A stretch of 64,000 nucleotides of DNA from Formosa agariphila KMM 3901 (GTDB taxonomy: Bacteria; Bacteroidota; Bacteroidia; Flavobacteriales; Flavobacteriaceae), in the NCBI RefSeq assembly GCF_000723205.1, contig NZ_HG315671.1, positions 965,351-1,029,350 on the forward strand. The letters are read 5' to 3'. The notes beneath the pieces are model-generated. The model saw only the letters and a program-made list of their open reading frames with translations, was not told where the DNA came from and made no database searches. Made by a program: the position numbers and the translations under genes. Below, in pieces: positions 9,744 through 17,833 of the stretch (position 1 is the stretch's first letter; each line of letters begins with the position of its first letter).

Positions 9744-9762
9744 AGATTATGCTTAGAGAGTA

Positions 9763-9770
9763 CAAATGTA
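9763..9770 (-). promoter_or_regulatory. Candidate -7 box for the GT2/LAB_N/GT39 operon
   Basis: On the minus strand this reads TACATTTG, matching TAnnTTTG, 19 bases before the ATG of the first operon gene. No clear -33 TTG. Confidence 0.4.
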
Positions 9771-9793
9771 TTCTTTTTTCTAGAAAAGTAATT

Positions 9794-9815
9794 TTTAACA
9801 TTTAAAAATGTTAAA
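9794..9815 (-). terminator. Possible weak terminator hairpin after the DUF2911 gene
   Basis: A 10-base perfect inverted repeat (TTTAACATTT / AAATGTTAAA) with a 2-base loop lies 24 bases past the stop of the minus-strand DUF2911 gene. It is AT-only apart from one pair, so it is weak; it could instead be an operator for the downstream glycosyl operon. Confidence 0.35.
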
Positions 9816-9839
9816 GTAACGTATGCTAAACCGTTAGTT

Positions 9840-10394
9840 CTATTTAAGCGGAACAGCAATTTTTACATCGTCCCAAGCCATGGTAAGGGCCAAATTATCG
9901 GTAGAATTATCGAAAGAAATAGTAAATTCTTCAACCGAGTTATTGAGTTTTTCTACAGGAACTTGCAAGTCAACCACATCAAAAGCGGGATCTCTCATGG
10001 CTTGCATGGTTTCATCTACGCCCCATTTATATTGCTTTTTATTAAAAATAACATGCCAAGTTGAGTCGTTAGGAATCGTCCAAAGCGTATATTTTCCTGC
10101 CGGCAAAGTGCTGTCTCCTATATTTAAGGTTTTGTTTGTTTTAAAAGTAGTTGCTTCGTTGGCTCCCGTTCTCCAAACTTCGTTATACGGCACTAAGCCT
10201 CCAAAAACTAATCGGTCGCGTTTAGATGGTCTGTTGTAAAATACTTCTAACTCTAAATCATTGAGTTTATATTCTACAGTGTCCTTTGGACTTAGTACTT
10301 TACTGAAAGCGTTTTTTTCAAAATATGCATATAGAAATACTCCAATTGCAACAAACAACAGAAGAATCATAACCCATTTTAAAAATCTATTCAT
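9840..10394 (-). CDS. DUF2911 domain protein, membrane-anchored
   Basis: 184 residues with an N-terminal hydrophobic anchor (WVMILLLFVAIGVFLYAYF, about residues 6-24) followed by a DUF2911 domain. The family signature is clear: VFGGLVPYNEVWRTGANEAT near 65-84 and LPAGKYTLWTIPNDSTWHVI near 98-117. DUF2911 proteins are common in Bacteroidota and are thought to sit outside the inner membrane; their function is not known. It has its own 97-base gap from the glycosyl operon, so it is probably a separate transcript. Confidence 0.88.
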   Translation of the reverse strand: MNRFLKWVMILLLFVAIGVFLYAYFEKNAFSKVLSPKDTVEYKLNDLELEVFYNRPSKRDRLVFGGLVPYNEVWRTGANEATTFKTNKTLNIGDSTLPAGKYTLWTIPNDSTWHVIFNKKQYKWGVDETMQAMRDPAFDVVDLQVPVEKLNNSVEEFTISFDNSTDNLALTMAWDDVKIAVPLK

Positions 10395-10565
10395 AAAATA
10401 ATTTGTATTTAGAGGATAAAGATACTTTAAAAGATACTGAACTTAAATACCCTTTAATTTAATTAATTCAATTTTAACAAGCCTTAGAAAAAAATATATT
10501 ACTTTTTTGCAACACTTCAAAAAAAAGAACGTCTTTAAGCTGTACACTAACCAATATAACCACAA

Positions 10566-11123
10566 GTGAATTTATTTTCTATTGATCTTATAGAAGCATG
10601 TAAGCGGCATGACCGGAAGGCGCAATTGCAGTTATACAACCAGTACTGCCAAGGTATGTATAGTGTTGCCAAACGGTTTATTTCGAATACAGCAGAGGCC
10701 GAAGATTTGGTGCAGGATGCATTTATAAAGGCCTTTAGTAAACTGCATCAATTTAAAGGCGATGTCACTTTTGGAGCTTGGTTAAAACGTATAGTTGTGA
10801 ATACGTGTATCGACGCACTTAAATCTAAAAAACATGATGTAGATGTTTTAGAAGAGGTGCACCTCAAGGTGGTCGATGCAGATACTCATGATAATTGGAC
10901 GGTGGATGATGGTGTGACTCTAAATGATATAAAACGCGTTATAGAAACCTTACCAGAAAAGTATAAATATGTGGTGATGTTGTTTTTAATTGAAGGCTAT
11001 GATCATCAAGAGATTTCCGAAATTTTAAACATTTCTGAAGTCGCCTCACGCACACAATTATCGCGAGGAAAACAAAAATTACAAGAACTTTTAAAAATGA
11101 AAGACTATGGCACAGGATATTAG
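10566..11123 (+). CDS. ECF-type sigma-70 family RNA polymerase sigma factor
   Basis: 185 residues with sigma region 2 (AEDLVQDAFIKAFSKLHQFKG near 43-63) and region 4 with a helix-turn-helix (LPEKYKYVVMLFLIEGYDHQ followed by EISEILNISEVASRTQLSRGK). It has no region 1 or 3, as expected for extracytoplasmic-function factors. The start is GTG at 10566. The next gene, a membrane-anchored anti-sigma candidate, overlaps it by 17 bases, so translation is coupled. It probably controls an envelope-stress regulon including its own operon. Confidence 0.94.
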   Translation: MNLFSIDLIEACKRHDRKAQLQLYNQYCQGMYSVAKRFISNTAEAEDLVQDAFIKAFSKLHQFKGDVTFGAWLKRIVVNTCIDALKSKKHDVDVLEEVHLKVVDADTHDNWTVDDGVTLNDIKRVIETLPEKYKYVVMLFLIEGYDHQEISEILNISEVASRTQLSRGKQKLQELLKMKDYGTGY

Positions 11124-11706
11124 AGATTTATTTGAAGCCGATAAAGCACATCAAAAAGACGACCGGTTGTCTGAAGGACATGAAGCACGTTTTTTAGAAA
11201 AGTTAAATGCGAGTTTGCCACAAGATCCGCCAAAATCTAAATTTAATTGGATGGCTATCGCGGCGAGTTTAGTGCTACTATTTGCGTTGAGCTATGGAGG
11301 ATATACATTTTTTAATGCTGATCAAGTAATAGAAACACAACAGCAAGTTGTAGAAACCGAGGTAAAGCCAGTTGTAAAAACAAAAACCTTAGGCGATTTG
11401 TCACCCGACTTAAAGAAAGTTGAAGATTATTATTTGGCGAGTATTCATACCGAATTATCTAAGGTAGAATTGACACCAGAAAATAAAGAATTAATCGATG
11501 GTTACATTCAGCGTTTAGAAGAATTAACCAACGAATACAAAAAGTTATCTATAGAATTAACCGAATCTGGCCCGAGCGAATTAACCGTAAATGCCTTAAT
11601 CGATAATTTAAAATTGCGTTTAAACTTGTTATACCGTTTACGCGACCAATTAAAAGAATTCAGTACCGATGCTATTGCCGATGAGGCGGTGGAACAATCT
11701 ATTTAA
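11107..11706 (+). CDS. Putative anti-sigma factor, single-pass membrane protein
   Basis: 199 residues: a ~50-residue cytoplasmic N-terminal part rich in charge, one transmembrane helix (WMAIAASLVLLFALSYGGYTFF, about 51-72), and a periplasmic helical/coiled-coil part (EELTNEYKKLSIEL and following). Topology and the 17-base overlap with the sigma gene fit an anti-sigma factor that holds the sigma factor at the membrane. I see no zinc-binding HxxxCxxC, so it would not be a ZAS-type anti-sigma. Function is inferred from position and topology. Confidence 0.75.
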   Translation: MAQDIRDLFEADKAHQKDDRLSEGHEARFLEKLNASLPQDPPKSKFNWMAIAASLVLLFALSYGGYTFFNADQVIETQQQVVETEVKPVVKTKTLGDLSPDLKKVEDYYLASIHTELSKVELTPENKELIDGYIQRLEELTNEYKKLSIELTESGPSELTVNALIDNLKLRLNLLYRLRDQLKEFSTDAIADEAVEQSI

Positions 11707-11722
11707 AAAATCAATCAAAAAA

Positions 11723-13216
11723 ATGAAACAGTTAATTATAAAATCAATTACAAGTTTAGTGCTTGTTGTGTTTGCGTCTAATCTAACACAAGCACAACAA
11801 AAGCTATCTAAGGCATCGCAATCTTTAAAAGTGAATAAAGAGGTGACTATTAATTTAGAATCGAATTACACCATAGTAAAAATCGATACGTGGAATAAAG
11901 ACGTGATTGAAGTAGAAGCTTTTGTAGAAAGCGATCAATTAAGTCAGTCTGATTTACAAAAGGCGTTAAAAGAGTGGCATGTAGATGTAAGTGGGTCTAG
12001 CGATTTTGTGAATATTTCGAGTAAAGGCATGCAAAATGGTTGGGATGTAGGTTATGATTTTGATGTGAATTCAATTTCAGCACTACAACATTTAGAATTC
12101 GAATTGGCCGATATGCCACCCATGCCACCGTTACCAGATATGAAGCATTTTGCGAATATGCCACAAATGCCCAATATGCCGGAACCACCAACAATGCCAG
12201 AATTACCCGAATTACCAGAAGGTATGAATCAAGTACATTTTGATTATGAAGCGTATAAAGCCGAAGGTGAAAAGTATTTAGATAAGTGGAGTAAAACCTA
12301 TCAGAAAGAATACGGAAAAGAGTATCAAGATAAAATGAAGGCTTGGGCGAAGAAGTTTAGCGCCTCTGGTTTTGAAGATTACGAAAAAAAGATGGAAGCC
12401 TGGGGCGAAAAGTTTGGAGAAACTTATGGTAAACAAATGGAAGCCTGGGGAAAACAATTTGAAAATGGCTTCGGAAAGGATTTTGAGGCTCAAATGGAAG
12501 CTTGGGGAGAATCGTTTGGCAAATCATTTGAAAAGCAAATGGAAGCCCAAGAGCATGCCGAAGCGAGCCGAATGAAAGCCGAAGAAGTTAGAGCACGCGC
12601 AGAGCAGGGCAGAAGCATGCCTGATCGTGGGCCTAATATTAAAAAGACCATTATTATTCACATGCCCAAAAAGGCAAATTTAAAAGTGAATGTAAAATAT
12701 GGCGAATTACAATTTGTATCGCTTATAGAAAATTTAAAGGCCGAAATGTCGCATACCAAATTAACAGCAAACACAATCGATGGGAGTAACACTTCCATCG
12801 TTGTGTCTTATGCGCCCGTGTCTATTACCAATTGGAATCAAGGGCAGTTGGTTTTAAACTATGTAGAGCAGGCTAAAATTGAAACTGTAAATCAGTTGGT
12901 GTTAAATTCAAATTCTTCGAATATACAATTGGGGCAACTTACAGGAAACACCATAATTAATGGGAGTTTTGGCGATCTTAAAATATCTAAAATTGCAGAT
13001 ACGTTTCAGAATCTAAATATTGTTTTAGAAAATAGCGATGCGCTTATTAGTTTGCCAAACACAGACTATAGCTTGCAGTACAATGGTAAGCAATCTCGAT
13101 TTAAACATCCAAAGAAAACGAGCAGTGAAAACGTGTCTACATTTTCTACGGGGAATTTAAGTAGCAATAAAACGATTATTGTGAATGCGAAATTTAGTAA
13201 GGTGTCAATGGAGTAA
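11723..13216 (+). CDS. Exported repeat-rich protein of the ECF operon (DUF4097-like adhesin fold)
   Basis: The frame is open from 11669, but the ATG at 11723 gives a proper signal peptide (residues 1-24, ending QAQ), so I start there: 497 residues. Order: a beta-rich N-terminal part (30-125), a Pro/Met-rich linker (131-167, many MP and PP pairs), a helical repeat region (about 175-290) with five M-E/K-A units, and a C-terminal beta-helix-like region (305-497) made of short strands such as LKVNVKYGELQFVSL and TIINGSFGDLKIS. That last part resembles DUF4097/putative auto-transporter adhesin-type folds. As the third gene of the sigma/anti-sigma operon it may be a periplasmic or outer-membrane sensor or effector; this is inference. 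Confidence 0.72.
   Translation: MKQLIIKSITSLVLVVFASNLTQAQQKLSKASQSLKVNKEVTINLESNYTIVKIDTWNKDVIEVEAFVESDQLSQSDLQKALKEWHVDVSGSSDFVNISSKGMQNGWDVGYDFDVNSISALQHLEFELADMPPMPPLPDMKHFANMPQMPNMPEPPTMPELPELPEGMNQVHFDYEAYKAEGEKYLDKWSKTYQKEYGKEYQDKMKAWAKKFSASGFEDYEKKMEAWGEKFGETYGKQMEAWGKQFENGFGKDFEAQMEAWGESFGKSFEKQMEAQEHAEASRMKAEEVRARAEQGRSMPDRGPNIKKTIIIHMPKKANLKVNVKYGELQFVSLIENLKAEMSHTKLTANTIDGSNTSIVVSYAPVSITNWNQGQLVLNYVEQAKIETVNQLVLNSNSSNIQLGQLTGNTIINGSFGDLKISKIADTFQNLNIVLENSDALISLPNTDYSLQYNGKQSRFKHPKKTSSENVSTFSTGNLSSNKTIIVNAKFSKVSME
12332..12562 (+). repeat. Degenerate protein-coding repeats (M-E-A-W-G units)
   Basis: Residues 204-280 of the exported protein contain five related units starting KMKAWAKKF, KMEAWGEKF, QMEAWGKQF, QMEAWGESF and QMEAQEHAE. 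The key Met residues are at 205, 224, 239, 258 and 273, an alternating spacing of 19 and 15. The DNA repeats are imperfect, so this is an old in-frame duplication and not a fresh tandem array. Confidence 0.8.
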
Positions 13217-13266
13217 ATACGATTTTATATAGATAAAATATGTCTTATTAACATAGGACTTTGTGT

Positions 13267-13298
13267 GCCGATATCCTGAATAGTAATGGATTATCGGC
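13267..13298 (+). terminator. Hairpin between the ECF operon and the EndoU gene
   Basis: GCCGATA at 13267-13273 pairs with TATCGGC at 13292-13298, extended by TCC/GGA with one bulged base. It stands 50 bases after the stop of the exported protein and runs directly into TATATTTGTTTT. It may be an intrinsic terminator for the sigma operon; because it abuts a -7 box, it could also act on the next promoter. Confidence 0.5.
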
Positions 13299-13306
13299 TA
13301 TATTTG
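13299..13306 (+). promoter_or_regulatory. Candidate -7 box before the EndoU gene
   Basis: TATATTTG, a perfect TAnnTTTG, 44 bases before the likely TTG start. A -33 TTG at the right distance is not present; the upstream position is occupied by the hairpin at 13267-13298. Confidence 0.45.
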
Positions 13307-13350
13307 TTTTACTAAGTTGTAAAAGTTAAAATGTATTAAAACATAATTTT

Positions 13351-14010
13351 TTGAAATTCAAATATTACATACTTAAAAATACTTTCATAAATGATAAGCA
13401 AGGTTTAAAACCAGGAGTTCGAATTAATAAGATTCCTGCTATGTACACTATTAAACTTGCAGAAGGAGAAGGTCCATTTAATGATTTACCAACTCTAAAG
13501 AGGAAATCAACTATTTATCGGAATATAGTTTTAAGAAACCCAAAAAGAGCTGAGCAAATTTGTCTTGAAAAAAACATTACAGAAATAAAAGATTTAATTC
13601 TTACTAAAAAGAATTCAAGTGTCGATTTGAACTTTGTTGAAATCTTTGAACACTGTATCAAGGGGCAAGTGAAAAAAGGAAAGGTGTCTGGAGTTCACTA
13701 TTATAATTCGGAGAGAGTTAAAATTTTAAAGCTTATCAAACAAAATAACAAGACCGGAATATGGGAAGCAGAAATAGAGTTCTTAGATAAGAAAACTAAT
13801 ACTTGGGTTAAAAAAGAAAAGTCAACTACTTTTTTTCCACGAAACTGGAGTATGCATCAGTTATTTCATGAATGTGAATTTGCTGTTGAACATAAACAAA
13901 AAGTAGCTGGCAAAAAGAACGTATTTATATCTCAAACAGTATCAGGAATTGAAGTTGAAATAATTATTATTAATGATAAAATGAGGTCTATTTATCCTTT
14001 GTTAAATTAA
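13351..14010 (+). CDS. EndoU-family (XendoU/bacterial EndoU) endoribonuclease domain protein
   Basis: 219 residues, Lys-rich. The C-terminal half carries EndoU motifs: FEHCIKGQVKKGKVSGVHY at about 99-117, which lines up with the FEH...GE...GKV-G-H signature of animal EndoU and supplies the two expected catalytic His (H101, H116); WEAEIEF at 138-144; STTFFPRNWS at 158-167, equal to the ST-x-FP-x-x-WS block of bacterial EndoU toxin domains; SGIEVE near 198-203; and SIYP at 213-216. Residues 1-95 are unrecognised. There is no signal peptide and no adjacent immunity-like gene. The frame is closed by a stop at 13327, so the only early start is TTG at 13351; ATG at 13441 (residue 31) is an alternative. 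It lies alone, convergent with secA. Confidence 0.72.
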   Translation: MKFKYYILKNTFINDKQGLKPGVRINKIPAMYTIKLAEGEGPFNDLPTLKRKSTIYRNIVLRNPKRAEQICLEKNITEIKDLILTKKNSSVDLNFVEIFEHCIKGQVKKGKVSGVHYYNSERVKILKLIKQNNKTGIWEAEIEFLDKKTNTWVKKEKSTTFFPRNWSMHQLFHECEFAVEHKQKVAGKKNVFISQTVSGIEVEIIIINDKMRSIYPLLN

Positions 14011-14019
14011 TTAAAACGA

Positions 14020-14056
14020 AAAAAAGCTGTCTATTTTAAAAATAGACAGCTTTTTT
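14020..14056. terminator. Bidirectional terminator between the EndoU gene and secA
   Basis: Perfect inverted repeat AAGCTGTCTATTTT / AAAATAGACAGCTT flanked by A and T runs on both sides, between two converging genes. It should terminate both transcripts. Confidence 0.9.
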
Positions 14057-14082
14057 GATGTTTAAATATATAGTAGAATGTA

Positions 14083-17000
14083 CTATTCTGTAATTACCCA
14101 ATCACCTTTAGCTAAAAGCGGTTCGGCTTGTTTGTATTTTACGGTTTTACTTTCGCCGTTCATTACATTCTTTATCGTTACTTTATCGTTTCTACCAATT
14201 TTTGGCTTGTCTCTTACAATAGTTTCTACAACCTCTGGCTGACGTTGTGTTTGTCCTGCAGCTCTACTTTGTGAAGCACGTTCGTCTAAATTAGGAATTT
14301 CTTCTTTAGTCGTTTCTACCTGTTGCTTTTTAGGAGCCACTTGTTTTGCTTCGCTAATTGCATTTTGGTCTTCGCTTGGTAATTCTCCTTTAAATAAGAA
14401 TGAAATCACATCTTTATTGACTTGAGTGATCATGTCTTTAAACAATTCGAAAGCTTCGAATTTGTAAATTAACAATGGATCTTTTTGTTCGTGAACCGCT
14501 AATTGAACAGATTGTTTTAACTCATCCATTTTACGTAAATGCGATTTCCATGCATCGTCGATAATGGCTAAAGTAATGTTCTTTTCGAAATCTGTAATTA
14601 ATTGCTTTCCTTCTGTTTCATAAGCTTGCTGTAAATCGGTAACAACTTGTAATGTTTTTACACCATCTGTAAATGGTACAACAATACGTTTAAATTTGTC
14701 GCCTTGTGTTTCGTAAACATTTTTGATAATAGGGAATGCAAGTTCGGCATTCTTACCCATTTTAGCTTTATAATGTTCGAAAGCAGCTGTATATACTTTA
14801 GAAGCAATGTCTTGAACAGTTAATTTGTTGAATTCTTGCTCGCTTACAGGATTACTCATTGAGAAATAACGGATCAATTCAAATCCGAAATTTTTATAAT
14901 CGTTAGCATCTTTATTAACTTCAGCAATGTTTTCAGCAGTATCGAAAATCATATTCGCTAAATCTACACGCAGACGTTTTCCAAATAAGGCATGGTGACG
15001 ACGTTTGTAAACAACCTCACGTTGCGCATTCATAACATCATCATATTCTAATAGACGTTTACGAACACCGAAGTTATTTTCTTCAACTTTTTTCTGAGCA
15101 CGTTCAATAGATTTTGAAATCATAGAATGCTGAATCACTTCACCTTCTTCTAATCCCATTTTATCCATCATCTTAGCAATACGCTCAGATCCGAATAATC
15201 GCATTAAGTTATCTTCTAACGATACATAGAATTGAGAACTTCCTGGATCTCCTTGACGACCAGCACGACCACGTAACTGACGGTCTACACGACGAGAATC
15301 GTGACGTTCTGTACCAATAATTGCTAAACCTCCAACTTTTTTAACTTCATCGATTAATTTAATATCGGTACCACGACCTGCCATGTTTGTGGCAATAGTA
15401 ACTTGTCCTGGCTGACCAGCTTCGGCAACAATGTCGGCTTCTTTTTTATGTAATTTCGCGTTTAATACGTTGTGTGGTACTTTACGGATACTTAACATTT
15501 TTCCTAAAAGTTCACTAATCTCTACATTGGTTGTACCAATTAATATTGGACGACCGGCTTGAGATAATTTAGTAACCTCGTCGATTACCGCATTGTATTT
15601 TTCACGTTTAGTTTTGTAAACTAAATCGTCTTTATCTATTCTAGCAATCGGACGGTTTGTTGGAATCTCTACAACATCAAGTTTATAGATTTCCCATAAT
15701 TCTCCCGCTTCGGTAATTGCCGTACCCGTCATACCAGAAAGTTTACGGTACATTCTAAAGAAGTTTTGAAGTGTAACAGTTGCAAAAGTTTGCGTGGCCG
15801 CTTCAATTTTTACATTTTCTTTAGCTTCAATCGCTTGGTGTAATCCATCGCTATAACGACGACCATCCATAATACGACCAGTTTGCTCATCAACAATCAT
15901 TACTTTATTGTCCATTACCACATATTGATTGTCTTTTTCAAATAGGGCATAGGCTTTAAGTAATTGATTTAAGGTATGAATACGTTCAGATTTAATTCCG
16001 AAGTCTCTAAATAAATCTTCTTTTTCGTTAGCTTCTTCTTCTGCAGGTAAACCTTTTGCTTCAATTTTAGCCATTTCAATACCAATTTCTGGCATCACGA
16101 AAAAGTCAGGGTTATCTTTACCAGAAAGGTATTCAACCCCTTTATCTGATAATTCAATCTGATTATTTTTTTCATCTATAACATAGTACAACGCTTCGTC
16201 TACCTTAGGCATCTCGCGGTTGTTGTCTTGCATATAATGATTTTCAGTTTTCTGAAGTAATTGTCTTATACCGTCTTCACTTAAAAATTTAATTAAGGCT
16301 TTGTTTTTAGGCATTCCACGGAATACACGTAACAATTGGAATCCGCCTTCTTTGGTGTCTCCTGCTGCAATTAATTTTTTAGCTTCTGCGAAAACTCCTG
16401 TTAAGTACTTGCGCTGTACATTAACAATATCTTCAACTTTTGGTTTTAATTCGGTGAATTCGTGACGGTCTCCTTGAGGAATCGGACCAGAAATAATTAA
16501 TGGTGTACGCGCATCATCTACTAATACAGAATCGACTTCATCGACAATAGCATAGTGGTGTGGGCGTTGAACCAAATCGTTTGGCGAGTGCGCCATATTA
16601 TCACGTAAATAATCGAAACCAAATTCGTTATTTGTTCCGTAAGTAATATCGGCGTTGTATGCTTTTTTACGAGCTTCAGAGTTTGGTTGGTGGTAATCGA
16701 TACAATCGATACTTAAGCCGTGGAATTCGAATATTGGTGCCATCCAAGCACTATCACGTTTTGCTAAGTAATCGTTTACTGTTACTAAGTGAACACCTTT
16801 TCCTGCTAATGCATTTAAGTACATTGGTAAAGTTGCAACTAAGGTTTTACCTTCCCCAGTGTGCATCTCAGCAATTTTCCCTTGGTGCATAGCAATACCA
16901 CCAATAAGTTGTACATCGTAATGTACCATATCCCATGTAATGGCTTTTCCTGCAGCATCCCATGAGTTTGCCCAAATGGCTTTATCGTCTTCTAAAACAA

Positions 17001-17439
17001 CATAATCTTTAGTTCCAGAAATTTCTCTATCAAAAGTATTAGCTGTAACTGTTATGTTTGTATTGTCTTTAAAACGTTTTGCTGTTTCTTTAACAACTGC
17101 AAAGGCTTCTGGAAGAATGTCGTTTAATACATCTTCTGTGGCCGCATAAGAATCGTCTTTTAATTTATCTATTTCCTGATAAATATCTTCACGTCTGTCG
17201 ATATCTTCAGTATTATTAGCTTCTTCTAAAAGCGCAGTAATTTGATCTTCGAAAGGTTTACGGCCTTCCGCAATTTTAGCCTTAAAGAAGGCTGTTTTTG
17301 CTCTAAGTTCGTCGTGAGACAACCCTTCTAAGGCTTTTTCAAAAGTTTTAATTTTATTTACTAAAGGCATGATGGCTTTTACATCTTGTTTGGATTTATC
17401 TCCAACAAATACCTTAAGTACAGAATTTAAAAAATTCAT
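14083..17439 (-). CDS. secA: Preprotein translocase ATPase SecA
   Basis: Motor ATPase that drives unfolded preproteins through SecYEG. The Walker A GEGKT is at residues 195-199, the DEVD-type Walker B in IVDEVDSVLVDDARTP, and the second nucleotide-binding fold shows TNMAGRGTDIKL and GRAGRQGDPG. It is 1118 residues, about 200 longer than E. coli SecA; the extra sequence is mainly between the DEVD motif and the IMDGRRYSDGLHQA motif, plus an N-terminal coiled region. The C terminus (KNVMNGESKTVKYKQAEPLL...) lacks the Cys-rich zinc/SecB-binding tail. A -7 box lies upstream at 17524-17531. Confidence 0.98.
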   Translation of the reverse strand: MNFLNSVLKVFVGDKSKQDVKAIMPLVNKIKTFEKALEGLSHDELRAKTAFFKAKIAEGRKPFEDQITALLEEANNTEDIDRREDIYQEIDKLKDDSYAATEDVLNDILPEAFAVVKETAKRFKDNTNITVTANTFDREISGTKDYVVLEDDKAIWANSWDAAGKAITWDMVHYDVQLIGGIAMHQGKIAEMHTGEGKTLVATLPMYLNALAGKGVHLVTVNDYLAKRDSAWMAPIFEFHGLSIDCIDYHQPNSEARKKAYNADITYGTNNEFGFDYLRDNMAHSPNDLVQRPHHYAIVDEVDSVLVDDARTPLIISGPIPQGDRHEFTELKPKVEDIVNVQRKYLTGVFAEAKKLIAAGDTKEGGFQLLRVFRGMPKNKALIKFLSEDGIRQLLQKTENHYMQDNNREMPKVDEALYYVIDEKNNQIELSDKGVEYLSGKDNPDFFVMPEIGIEMAKIEAKGLPAEEEANEKEDLFRDFGIKSERIHTLNQLLKAYALFEKDNQYVVMDNKVMIVDEQTGRIMDGRRYSDGLHQAIEAKENVKIEAATQTFATVTLQNFFRMYRKLSGMTGTAITEAGELWEIYKLDVVEIPTNRPIARIDKDDLVYKTKREKYNAVIDEVTKLSQAGRPILIGTTNVEISELLGKMLSIRKVPHNVLNAKLHKKEADIVAEAGQPGQVTIATNMAGRGTDIKLIDEVKKVGGLAIIGTERHDSRRVDRQLRGRAGRQGDPGSSQFYVSLEDNLMRLFGSERIAKMMDKMGLEEGEVIQHSMISKSIERAQKKVEENNFGVRKRLLEYDDVMNAQREVVYKRRHHALFGKRLRVDLANMIFDTAENIAEVNKDANDYKNFGFELIRYFSMSNPVSEQEFNKLTVQDIASKVYTAAFEHYKAKMGKNAELAFPIIKNVYETQGDKFKRIVVPFTDGVKTLQVVTDLQQAYETEGKQLITDFEKNITLAIIDDAWKSHLRKMDELKQSVQLAVHEQKDPLLIYKFEAFELFKDMITQVNKDVISFLFKGELPSEDQNAISEAKQVAPKKQQVETTKEEIPNLDERASQSRAAGQTQRQPEVVETIVRDKPKIGRNDKVTIKNVMNGESKTVKYKQAEPLLAKGDWVITE

Positions 17440-17523
17440 GTGTATGTGTGTTTATGGTTGCATTAAGTCTACCGACTTAATAGATACAGTTAAGTACTTT
17501 AAATGCTAAAAAAATAAAGCACT

Positions 17524-17531
17524 CAAATATA
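17524..17531 (-). promoter_or_regulatory. Candidate -7 box for secA
   Basis: Reads TATATTTG on the minus strand, a perfect TAnnTTTG, about 85 bases before the secA ATG. No -33 TTG at the usual distance. Confidence 0.45.
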
Positions 17532-17564
17532 CGTTTTGTTGTTTTGTTTCATAAAGAATAGCAC

Positions 17565-17592
17565 AAAAAAAAGCCTCGATACGAGACTTTTT
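17565..17592 (-). terminator. Terminator after the DUF2795 gene
   Basis: AAAAGCCTCG / CGAGACTTTT with a 3-base loop and one G-T pair, A-rich on one side and T-rich on the other, 20 bases beyond the stop of the minus-strand small gene. Confidence 0.75.
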
Positions 17593-17611
17593 AACTTTTC
17601 TTTATGTAATA

Positions 17612-17833
17612 CTAATATTCATCCTCGTTCCAGAGATAATCCTCATCTGTAGGATAATCTGACCAAATCTCTTCGATTGAGTCGTACGAATCGCCTTCAT
17701 CTTCAATGGATTGTAAATTTTCTACAACTTCAAGAGGTGCTCCAGTTCTAATCGCGTAGTCAATCAGCTCATCTTTAGTAGCTGGCCAAGGCGCATCACT
17801 TAAATATGATGCTAATTCTAATGTCCAATACAT
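17612..17833 (-). CDS. DUF2795 domain small protein
   Basis: 73 residues. The N-terminal half (LASYLSDAPWPATKDELIDY, then AIRTGAP and a leucine-rich helix) matches the DUF2795 pattern, a small helical fold common in Bacteroidota and Actinobacteria. The C-terminal third is very acidic (about ten Asp/Glu). No signal peptide; cytoplasmic. It is monocistronic between secA and the adenosyltransferase gene. Function unknown. Confidence 0.85.
   Translation of the reverse strand: MYWTLELASYLSDAPWPATKDELIDYAIRTGAPLEVVENLQSIEDEGDSYDSIEEIWSDYPTDEDYLWNEDEY

Noticed and set aside
12332-12562. CRISPR-like or tandem DNA repeat array
   Set aside because: Units are imperfect, in frame, of alternating length and clearly protein repeats; no unique spacers.
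13351-14010. Contact-dependent inhibition (CdiA-CT) toxin locus
   Set aside because: No CdiA/Rhs/LXG N-terminal part, no CdiB, and no immunity gene; only the nuclease domain is supported.
16659-16892. Plus-strand open frame inside secA
   Set aside because: Antisense shadow of a highly conserved gene with no start signals or protein-like composition; other opposite-strand frames (for example within the ABC and carB genes) were dropped for the same reason.
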